Source: Strigomonas culicis (lineage: Eukaryota > Euglenozoa > Kinetoplastea > Trypanosomatida > Trypanosomatidae). From it: a stretch of 11,976 bases of DNA. The stretch's first letter is position 1. Each line of letters begins with the position of its first letter. A model generated the notes under the pieces. It ran no database searches, was not told where the DNA came from, and saw nothing but the letters and a program-made list of their open reading frames with translations. This document shows, in pieces, positions 6,253 through 11,976 of this stretch. The translations under genes and the position numbers were made by a program. The DNA lies in NCBI GenBank assembly GCA_000482145.1, contig AUXH01000583.1, positions 1 to 11,976 of the forward strand, given 5' to 3'.

Positions 6253-8265
6253 TTAGAAAACGGTGAGCGCCGCAAAAATGCTGTAAAACAAAACCATCGG
6301 ATACAGAATCAAGTACTTCTGCGAAGGCATTCCGAGACCCTTCACCAAGAGCATCGTGGCGCAGTAAGAGGACCATAGAACAATGAGCGCCACGGTCAAC
6401 ATCAGCAGATACGTGAATCGGGGACTGCCCGTGGCGACGCCCTGCGGCGCCAGCGTCGACACCACGCTGTTGACACTCCCATCTGCCATCTGATTGCCAT
6501 GCGCCCGCGCGCCCTCCGCCGGCGCTATCTCTGCGCCAGCGCCAGCGGCACCGCCCACGCCGGTGAAGGGTGTCACCGAGCCGCCGCCGGAGGAGCGCAG
6601 CTCAAGGAAGGAGAGGAAGAAAAAGCGGTAGGCGACCCGCAGCAGCGCGAACAGCAGGTTCGGCAGCAGCGCGTAGCCAAGACTGCTCATCACAAATTGC
6701 AACGGCACGCCGGCCGCCGCCGCGTGGGGAGCCGACGGCGCGCCCTCTGCGGCGCACCCGCCGTCGCCGCCGCCGAGCGCGGACGGCTCGTAACCCACCG
6801 GCGACGCGGCGGTGAAGGCGCCATTGGTGTTAGGATTTGCGCTGCCGCTATTCGCGTGTTCCTCCCCGCCGCCGCCGGTCTGGGCGGCCGTCGACGGGTA
6901 GTAGTGCATGAGCGACAGCAGCAGCTTGAAGAAGACGACACCCATGACGCAGAGGCCGTACACCGCGCTGAACTGCATCTCCTTCTTGAGGAGGGACAGC
7001 GTCACCGCGAGTGCGACCGCGAAGAGCACAGGCCCGACCAGGTCGCTGTGCGTCTCCACAATCGTCCCCTGCGCGCGAGTGGCGGCATGCCCCGCCGCGG
7101 CGCTGCCGTAGCGGTGAAAGGACGAGAAGGGGTTGAGGACCTGGCGGGCGTGCTGTAGGATGAACTTGGGTTCGATGCCCAGCTCCTCCAAGAGGGGGAG
7201 GTCGTCCTCGGGGTGACCGAAGCGGGTCTGGTGCAGCGGCCGCGATGCGTGGCCGCCAGTCGCAGGGTTCGCATTCTGACTCGCGAAATCATTCTCCTGA
7301 ATAAAGGAAAAGAACAGTTTGCGCAGGAACCCATTCGACTGCGGCGCATTATTAGCGTAATTCTGACTGTTGTTGTTGTTGTTGTTGTTGCTGTTCTTGT
7401 TGGTATTCCCATCATTAGGGTCCATAGCCGTGTTCATATTCATATTCACGTTCGTGTTGCCGACGTCATTCATCCGAAAGGGCTGCTGCATGAAGGGCGC
7501 GGGCGCCGCGGGCAGCGGCGGGGCGCGCGGGCTGCCGCTGCTCCCGTCGCTGCGGCTGCTGTTCACGTTAATGAACAGATTCGGCCGGCCGCCGCCGGCG
7601 ACGGAGCTCGTCGGCGTCGCCGTCTCCACAAACATGAACTCCGCGCCCGTGTGCGGCGGCGGCGCGGCCCGGTAGTGCGCGCCCTCCACGACGGGCTGCG
7701 GCAGCACCACGCCGCCGGGCTGACTCCCCGTCGGCGCAGCCGTCGTCACCGCTGTGCCATTCGTCGGGTGGCCGGTCGCCGTCGCGCTATAGGCGGACGT
7801 GCCCACGCCGACGGCGGCCGAGCTCGGCGACGAGCGCAGCCGCATCCGCGCGGAGGTCCTGCCCATCGCCCCGCCGCGGTACATGCCGCCGCTGCCGCCG
7901 CTCGTGTTGTTGTTGTAGGTCGACGAGGAGGCCGCGTCGCTGCCGCTGTGGCCGGTGCCACCAGGAAAGCCGTAGCGGCCCGCGCCCGCACTCGGCGCCG
8001 TGTTGCTATGTGTGGAGGCGTAACTATGGAAGTAATCGCCGCCACCGCCGGCACCGCCTGTCGTGGCGGGGGATGCGGTGGGTGGCGTGTAGTACGTATT
8101 GGTCGTACCACTAGTCGCCGTTGTATTCGCATTGTTGAGAGCGGTGGCGCCCAGCCCGCCATCGCGGCGCTGAGCGATCCCCATCCTAGGGCGCGTGGTC
8201 ATGCCACTCCCAGTGGCACTGGCACTAGTATTGCCGTATGAAAAGCCTTCATAGGAACCACTCAT
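6253..8265 (-). CDS. YIP1: Yip1/YIPF5-family membrane protein with long low-complexity N-terminus
   Basis: A 670-aa polytopic protein of the Yip1 family, which acts at ER exit sites and the early Golgi, binding Rab GTPases and a Yif1 partner. The conserved core begins near residue 312 (LRKLFFSFI) with LLEELGIEPKFIL at 358-370. DLVGP at 408-412 is the family DLYGP motif, and GYALLPN at 530-536 is the GY motif. About five membrane segments follow: 409-427, 431-452, 522-550, 617-640 and 649-670. The animal protein has about 257 aa; the excess lies in a Gly/Ser/Thr/Asn-rich N-terminal half (1-310, with an Asn run at 293-299) and two loop expansions (about 456-520 and 557-614). The frame is open four codons further to a GTG, but the first ATG, at 8265-8263 (MSGSYEG), is chosen. 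It lies 77 nt after a good splice acceptor. Yip1 rather than Yif1 is favoured by the ELGI motif. Confidence 0.88.
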   Translation of the reverse strand: MSGSYEGFSYGNTSASATGSGMTTRPRMGIAQRRDGGLGATALNNANTTATSGTTNTYYTPPTASPATTGGAGGGGDYFHSYASTHSNTAPSAGAGRYGFPGGTGHSGSDAASSSTYNNNTSGGSGGMYRGGAMGRTSARMRLRSSPSSAAVGVGTSAYSATATGHPTNGTAVTTAAPTGSQPGGVVLPQPVVEGAHYRAAPPPHTGAEFMFVETATPTSSVAGGGRPNLFINVNSSRSDGSSGSPRAPPLPAAPAPFMQQPFRMNDVGNTNVNMNMNTAMDPNDGNTNKNSNNNNNNNSQNYANNAPQSNGFLRKLFFSFIQENDFASQNANPATGGHASRPLHQTRFGHPEDDLPLLEELGIEPKFILQHARQVLNPFSSFHRYGSAAAGHAATRAQGTIVETHSDLVGPVLFAVALAVTLSLLKKEMQFSAVYGLCVMGVVFFKLLLSLMHYYPSTAAQTGGGGEEHANSGSANPNTNGAFTAASPVGYEPSALGGGDGGCAAEGAPSAPHAAAAGVPLQFVMSSLGYALLPNLLFALLRVAYRFFFLSFLELRSSGGGSVTPFTGVGGAAGAGAEIAPAEGARAHGNQMADGSVNSVVSTLAPQGVATGSPRFTYLLMLTVALIVLWSSYCATMLLVKGLGMPSQKYLILYPMVLFYSIFAALTVF
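7369..7389. repeat. (GTT)7 microsatellite coding for Asn run
   Basis: Seven perfect GTT units on the plus strand, read as AAC and encoding seven consecutive Asn residues in the N-terminal region of the Yip1-like protein. Interrupted copies continue to about 7406. Probably length-polymorphic by slippage. Confidence 0.92.
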
Positions 8266-8695
8266 TTTAGCAATCACGTTTGCTTTAATTAGTTGTTTGA
8301 TTGATTAAGTGGTACTGTATGTTAAGGGTCTTTGTTTCTTTTCTAGAGTACAGGAAGCCAAAAAAAAAAGTGTGAGTTGATGTATTTGCTTTTAGATGTA
8401 AGATCTGTATACAACTGCAATAATAAACACTAAACAAAACAAACAAACAAAAAGAACAATCTACGAAAAAAAGAAAAATAGGTAATAACTACGACAAATA
8501 TATATATATGTAGGTGCTACAGTATTCAGTGTGTAAAGAGAGAACCGTGAGCAGATGGGAAAGAGAGTGAGAGAGAGCGTAGATTACACATGCAACCTGA
8601 TGCAGCCACACATGTTTGAGCACAACATGAAAACAAAAATAATAACGCTAACACTAATAAAGGAGGCGTAACGAGAATACAACACTTTCCTTACG
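8266..8695 (-). other. Spacer between membrane-protein gene and YIP1-like gene
   Basis: AT-rich spacer holding the 3' UTR of the two-pass membrane protein and the leader of the Yip1-like gene. It contains an (AT)6 run at 8498-8509 and purine-rich plus-strand runs near 8533-8580. No other gene or RNA is visible. Confidence 0.7.
8343..8370 (-). promoter_or_regulatory. Polypyrimidine tract and trans-splice acceptor for YIP1-like gene
   Basis: The coding strand reads C followed by ten T (8370-8360), then GGCTTCCTG and TACTCTAG, with the AG at 8344-8343. It gives a 77-nt leader and excludes nothing upstream of the ATG at 8265. Pattern-based, good match. Confidence 0.65.
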
Positions 8696-9355
8696 TTAGA
8701 GCGAGTTTAAAATGTCATCCATCTCCTCATCCGTGATGTGAGCATCACCACTGGGCGCAGGCGCTGCTGCCGCTGGGGGCTTCTCGTGCACAACGTCAGA
8801 AGAAGCGCTGTTGAGCGCGTCGTTCAGTAGATCCTCTAACGGGTCGGCCACCGGCGCCGTCGCCACATCCTGCGGCTTTGTAGGCGTGCTCACTGCAGGC
8901 GCTGCCTTTTTCGCCTCTTCCTTCTTTGGTGCCACGGCAGTCTTGGGAGCCGGCGCTGCCGGCTCGTCCTCGCTATCCGCCAAAACCTCCACCACCGGCG
9001 CCGGCGCGGCCGCCCGCCTCGGCGCAGCGGACTTGGCAGCGGCGGCGGCGGCAGGCTTGGCCGGCCTCGCCGCGGTGGTGGCGGTTGGCTTAGTCGCCGC
9101 CGCCGGGTCCGCGCGCAGCCACAGCGCGAGGCGCAGCCCGTACTGCATGGCGGCGGTGGCGGCCACGCCGACCGCGACGACCATCAGCAGCGAGAGCTGG
9201 TGCCGCCAGGAGAAGAAGGACACACCCGGCGGCGGCAGGACGAGGAGCAGACAGACGTACGCGATGATGACGCCCAGCAGCACGGAGGGGAAGCGATGGA
9301 GCACGAACTGTGGTGCCTGCAGCAGCATACCCCTCGCGATCGCCTGGAAGTCCAT
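8696..9355 (-). CDS. Two-pass membrane protein with Ala/Pro/Lys-rich acidic tail, function unknown
   Basis: I do not recognise this 219-aa protein. It opens with a short amphipathic stretch (MDFQAIARGMLL) and has two likely membrane segments, about 24-40 and 53-79, joined by a loop with PPPG. A roughly 140-residue tail rich in Ala, Pro, Lys and Thr follows, with no globular domain. The tail has three acidic patches (VLADSEDE at 124-131, DPLEDLLNDALNS at 171-183, DEEMDDILNSL at 209-219); the last two look alike and could be paired short binding motifs. There is no cleavable signal peptide in the classical sense; segment 1 would act as a signal anchor. The ATG at 9355-9353 is the first in frame. 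It sits between a Yip1-like gene and an ARFRP1-like gene, which hints weakly at an endomembrane role. Intact and clearly codon-biased like its neighbours, so likely real. Confidence 0.82.
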   Translation of the reverse strand: MDFQAIARGMLLQAPQFVLHRFPSVLLGVIIAYVCLLLVLPPPGVSFFSWRHQLSLLMVVAVGVAATAAMQYGLRLALWLRADPAAATKPTATTAARPAKPAAAAAAKSAAPRRAAAPAPVVEVLADSEDEPAAPAPKTAVAPKKEEAKKAAPAVSTPTKPQDVATAPVADPLEDLLNDALNSASSDVVHEKPPAAAAPAPSGDAHITDEEMDDILNSL

Positions 9356-9462
9356 GAGGCCTGACCTACTAGATTTATGTTGTTGTTGTTGTTTTTTTTT
9401 GAAAAAAAAACTATTTGCTTGCTATTGACAAAAAGCTTGTTAATATCACCTTTATTGAAGCG

Positions 9463-9506
9463 CTACAAGGAAACAAAAAAAGAGAGTGAGATAGGAAAAC
9501 AGAAGA
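9463..9506 (-). promoter_or_regulatory. Polypyrimidine tract and trans-splice acceptor for the two-pass membrane-protein gene
   Basis: The coding strand shows a C/T-rich tract of about 40 nt ending GTTTCCTTGTAG, with the AG at 9464-9463 directly after the tract. This is the best-looking acceptor in the window and gives a 107-nt leader. Confidence 0.7.
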
Positions 9507-9634
9507 CAGTGTGCATCATTTTCTTGTTGGTGTAGGTTTTTTTCCCCTTTTATATGCGTATGTGTTGATGTTCGTGCATCTTCTCGAAAGCGGAAAGCGT
9601 CCATAAAGGGGAAAACAAATTGGAAGAGTTGGTC

Positions 9635-9664
9635 TGCCGCGGCTCTGTCGAGAGCCCCAAGGCA
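9635..9664 (-). other. Hairpin in predicted 3' UTR
   Basis: GGCTCT (9641-9646) and AGAGCC (9651-9656) are perfect inverted repeats around the tetraloop GTCG. A further 4-bp stem, TGCC (9635-9638) with GGCA (9661-9664), lies outside a 2/4-nt internal loop. It falls about 110 nt after the ARFRP1-like stop. A function is not shown. Confidence 0.5.
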
Positions 9665-9773
9665 TGTACATACAAGCACAGTATAATACACGTCACCCGC
9701 TAGCGTGGTGCGAGTGGCCAGTCACCGCACCACCGCCACACCGAATGATGCCGATGCGCGGTCTCTCTCGCTC

Positions 9774-10718
9774 TCACGTACTATTCTTGTGGCCCGCCGC
9801 GGAGCCGCCGTCCTCGGCGTCTATCGCTCGCGCCGACTGCCGCAGTTGGCGGACCAGCCAGTCGAGTGCGCCGGCCACGTTCTGTCCCGTCCGCGCGCTG
9901 ACCTGCTCCATCTTGAAGATGCAGCTGCCGACGCCACTGGAGGACACATCGGGTGCCGCGTGGGCGGCGTGGGTGGCATCCGTCGCAGCGCCGCTGTGGA
10001 GGAGCGCGTTGGGGTGCGCGTAGAAGGCATTGCTCGTGGCCATCTCCACGAGGTCGATGGCCTCCATCAGCTCCGCCGCGGTGATGCAGCCGCCGCCGGG
10101 CCGCCGCACGTCCACCTTGTTGAGCAGCAGCAGGAAGGGCACGCCCTGCAGCTGCGGGTGCCACAGCAGCTGCTCCAGCAGCGCCCGCACCGGCGCGTAG
10201 GCCGCGCGGATACGCCGCGCACGCTGCGCCGCATCCTCGGCGGCGTCCTCCGCCGCGAGCAGCGCGGCATCCACGACGAAGATGACGGCCTGGCACTGCG
10301 GGTAGTAGGCGCGCCAGAGCGCCTGCAGGGAGGGGGCCCCGCCGAGGTCCCACAGCACCAGCGGCGTGCGCGTCGGGTCCGGTGGCGGCGGCGGCGCCTG
10401 CGTGAGGCTGCTGCTCCTGCTGCCCTGCGCCGGCCGCCGCTCGAAGAAGTGCTGACACTTAAGGTAGTTCATGCCCACCGTCGGGCGTATCTTTTTCGAT
10501 GCCAGGTAGGCCTCCGAGGCCACAGGGGGAGACGGCGCGAGCGCGTTCGGGGCGGCCACCGGTGCTGGCCCGGCGTTGGGGTTCTGGCTCACCGCGTACA
10601 TGTACTTGAGCTGCTCAAACAGCGTCGTCTTTCCGCTCTGGGGCGGCCCGACGATCAGCACGCGGTACTCAGCCTCGGTGAAAATGCTGTCATAAATGCC
10701 CTGCACGAACTGCAGCAT
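9774..10718 (-). CDS. ARFRP1: ARFRP1/Arl3-type small GTPase with insertions
   Basis: A 314-aa Arf-family GTPase closest to animal ARFRP1 (yeast Arl3), which recruits Arl1 and golgins at the trans-Golgi. The start MLQFVQGIYDSIF aligns position for position with the ARFRP1 N-terminus. G1 is GPPQSGKT at 24-31, G2 Thr80 in RPTVG, G3 WDLGGA at 123-128, G4 NKVD at 200-203 and G5 SARTG at 274-278; LQALWRAYYPQCQAVIFVVDA (131-151) is typical. The ATG at 10718-10716 is chosen; the frame runs seven codons upstream to a TTG only. There is no Gly2, so no myristoylation; Met-Leu is a NatC acetylation context, as needed for yeast Arl3. Oddities: the switch II glutamine is Ala128, and low-complexity insertions occupy about 44-73, 93-117 and 236-264, so the protein exceeds the usual 200 aa. 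A Ser/Gly-rich tail ends it. Confidence 0.87.
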   Translation of the reverse strand: MLQFVQGIYDSIFTEAEYRVLIVGPPQSGKTTLFEQLKYMYAVSQNPNAGPAPVAAPNALAPSPPVASEAYLASKKIRPTVGMNYLKCQHFFERRPAQGSRSSSLTQAPPPPPDPTRTPLVLWDLGGAPSLQALWRAYYPQCQAVIFVVDAALLAAEDAAEDAAQRARRIRAAYAPVRALLEQLLWHPQLQGVPFLLLLNKVDVRRPGGGCITAAELMEAIDLVEMATSNAFYAHPNALLHSGAATDATHAAHAAPDVSSSGVGSCIFKMEQVSARTGQNVAGALDWLVRQLRQSARAIDAEDGGSAAGHKNST

Positions 10719-11287
10719 CGCTAAATATAAAAAGAGCAAACAAATAATAATAACAATAGTATTAAGACAATTGACCGGTAGAGAGCGGATCGTGGTACTT
10801 GTGGGTATATGTGTATGCGTACCGATGCGCGGGCGAATTACGTTTGGATAATTATGTAACGAAAAGGTGCTTTAGGTTGCGCTCAGGCACCCACATACAC
10901 TTACTCGATGAAAAGGGGCACTGTACAGTACTTACATTAAACAAGATTAAAATGGTGATTATACAAGAGGAGAAGAAGGGAGATAGAGAGATAGAGAGAG
11001 AGAACGTGGTGCTTTGAGATTGACAGTGGTTGCGAGTAAGCGGTTAAGGTGGTGCACATCAGTTCGTTTGGGCATATATACTCAAATATGAAATTCGCAG
11101 ACTTGTTTTTGGTGTGGTAGTAGGCATTGGGAACCTTCTACGATCTATAAGCGTGGGGCCATCGGTATATGTGGGAGCCACAGGCAGAGCGATGGCACAG
11201 AGCGGCTTCAGCCAGTCCGTGTGCAAGTAAAGCACCAGTAGTAGCAGAGAGGGGATCAAATGAATAAGAATAATAATAATAAAACCG
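10719..11287 (-). other. Upstream region of ARFRP1-like gene, no gene seen
   Basis: Contains the ARFRP1 leader and splice tract; beyond about 11010 nothing gene-like is seen. Open frames on both strands are short, begin with TTG or lack codon bias, and match nothing I know. The sequence loses the strong homopolymer texture of the other spacers and is more mixed in base composition. It could be the start of a transcription unit or a strand-switch region, since no gene is seen to its right, but the window ends too soon to tell. Confidence 0.5.
10931..11004 (-). promoter_or_regulatory. Polypyrimidine tract and trans-splice acceptor for ARFRP1-like gene
   Basis: The coding strand has a C/T tract of about 40 nt (11004 to 10965, with two A interruptions). 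The first AG after it is at 10932-10931 (AATGTAAG), giving a 212-nt leader; TGTACAG at 10922-10921 is the next. A TTTAG two bases before the ATG is possible but less likely. Confidence 0.55.
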
Positions 11288-11512
11288 ACACTGCGTTGGC
11301 GCGAGACAGTTCGAGTCATACTGCTTACGGCATACGTTATCCAACAATCATTCAAGTATCATGAACGCATTGATAGTCGGAATCATGAACGGTTCACGCA
11401 CACAGAAACTAATAATAATAACAAAAGAGTAGTGTCCTCGTCAGTAGCCCTGAAGGTTCTCGGATCATAATTTCACAGTGTCAGTAGCGGAGCAGGGTTG
11501 GTGTCATCTTGA
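11288..11512. repeat. 225-bp direct repeat, copy 1
   Basis: Identical at every base to 11748-11972, in the same orientation and 460 bp apart. On the left, homology continues for about 30 bp in diverged form (TCAAATGA followed by gapped A/T-rich sequence); on the right it stops abruptly at 11513. Inside, ATCATGAACG occurs twice (11358-11367 and 11382-11391) and GTCAGTAGC twice (11440-11448 and 11480-11488). No coding frame, terminal inverted repeat or tRNA structure is evident. Confidence 0.95.
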
Positions 11513-11747
11513 AACCCGGACAAAAGGAAAGCTAAAGAGAAGGAAAAACAAAACGTTAGCATCCACAATAATAAGATCAGATAGCCCCTTGTGAGGGCTC
11601 CCATGGAAAACACCTGTGCATCAAACAGTTGTTCAGACTCAGTGTCGATTTAGTGCAACATGGTCATCAGAAAGCGGGGGTGAAAGGGTCAGAAAAACAA
11701 CAGTTATTCCTTCCATGTGGATTCAAATGATAAACAAATTAAAACGC
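11513..11747. other. Spacer between the two direct repeats
   Basis: A 235-bp unique stretch separating the repeat copies. It is not similar to the sequence left of copy 1 except for the last 30 bp or so, so the array is not a simple tandem repeat of 460 bp. Nothing recognised inside. Confidence 0.7.
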
Positions 11748-11972
11748 ACACTGCGTTGGCGCGAGACAGTTCGAGTCATACTGCTTACGGCATACGTTAT
11801 CCAACAATCATTCAAGTATCATGAACGCATTGATAGTCGGAATCATGAACGGTTCACGCACACAGAAACTAATAATAATAACAAAAGAGTAGTGTCCTCG
11901 TCAGTAGCCCTGAAGGTTCTCGGATCATAATTTCACAGTGTCAGTAGCGGAGCAGGGTTGGTGTCATCTTGA
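11748..11972. repeat. 225-bp direct repeat, copy 2
   Basis: Perfect copy of 11288-11512. Identity ends at 11973 (T here, A in copy 1), only four bases before the window ends, so whether more copies follow cannot be seen. A plus-strand open frame runs through it, but it has no codon bias and shares its reading with non-coding flank, so it is not called as a gene. Confidence 0.95.
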
Positions 11973-11976
11973 TAGA

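Larger units (their letters stand above)
9356..9773 (-). other. Spacer between ARFRP1-like gene and membrane-protein gene
   Basis: Spacer holding the 3' UTR of the ARFRP1-like gene and the leader of the two-pass membrane protein. It contains a hairpin at 9635-9664, the splice tract, and on the coding strand an (AAC)4-type run near 9392-9381 next to A and T homopolymers. A weaker acceptor, CTAG at 9370-9369, follows a nine-T run and would leave a 13-nt leader. Confidence 0.65.

Noticed and set aside
7213..8241. 342-aa plus-strand open frame opposite the Yip1-like N-terminus
   Set aside because: Arg-rich low-complexity shadow of the Gly/Ser/Thr-rich coding strand; no ATG-splice context on that strand.
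8266..8277. Four extra codons upstream of the Yip1-like ATG, starting at GTG
   Set aside because: GTG initiation is not expected for a kinetoplastid nuclear gene, and the ATG at 8265 is in good position after the splice acceptor.
9774..10718. SRP receptor beta subunit as an alternative identity for the GTPase
   Set aside because: There is no N-terminal membrane segment, and the N-terminus and the WDLGG-LQALW-YYPQC block fit ARFRP1 much better.
10719..10739. Seven extra codons (MLFLYLA read from TTG) before the ARFRP1-like ATG
   Set aside because: TTG start is not expected, and the ATG at 10718 matches the family N-terminus residue for residue.
11309..11317. GTTCGAGTC, which resembles a tRNA B box, in both repeat copies (also 11769-11777)
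   Set aside because: No A box at proper spacing, no acceptor stem and no cloverleaf could be drawn, so a tRNA or tRNA-like gene is not supported.
11583..11599. Small inverted repeat AGCCC/GGGCT with a 7-nt loop
   Set aside because: A 5-bp stem is expected by chance in a region of this size; no other support.
11616..11930. 104-aa plus-strand frame running into repeat copy 2
   Set aside because: No codon bias, no similarity I recognise, and the equivalent frame in copy 1 lacks the upstream half.

Overview
The window reads as nuclear DNA of a kinetoplastid protist of the trypanosomatid type. Seven intronless protein genes all lie on the minus strand, as in a polycistronic transcription unit. 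Coding regions are very GC-rich at third positions, while the spacers are AT-rich and full of homopolymer runs. Upstream of every start codon, on the coding strand, a long polypyrimidine tract is followed by an AG, which is the signature of spliced-leader trans-splicing. The species cannot be fixed from the sequence. A kynureninase gene and heavy low-complexity insertions make me suspect an insect-dwelling trypanosomatid rather than T. brucei or Leishmania, but this is a guess.

Layout in the direction of transcription (right to left): a gene-free region with two perfect copies of a 225-bp direct repeat (11288-11512 and 11748-11972); an ARFRP1/Arl3-type small GTPase (9774-10718); an unrecognised two-pass membrane protein (8696-9355); a Yip1/YIPF5-family Golgi/ER-exit membrane protein with a very long low-complexity N-terminus (6253-8265); an Orc1/Cdc6-family replication initiator ATPase (3345-5630); ribosomal protein eL38 (2732-2992); a nucleotide-sugar 4,6-dehydratase of the rhamnose-pathway type (1074-2192); and the first 150 codons of kynureninase, cut by the left edge (1-452).

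The genes do not form one pathway, as expected where neighbours share only transcription. The one functional neighbourhood is YIP1, the unknown membrane protein and ARFRP1: two of the three are early-secretory/Golgi trafficking factors. The most unusual sequence features are the ARFRP1-like GTPase with alanine in place of the conserved switch II glutamine, the inflated Orc1/Cdc6 (761 aa, with Ala-rich insertions between Walker A and Walker B), and the perfect 225-bp duplication next to diverged flanks. I found no convincing new multi-gene system, tRNA, rRNA, CRISPR array or transposon.
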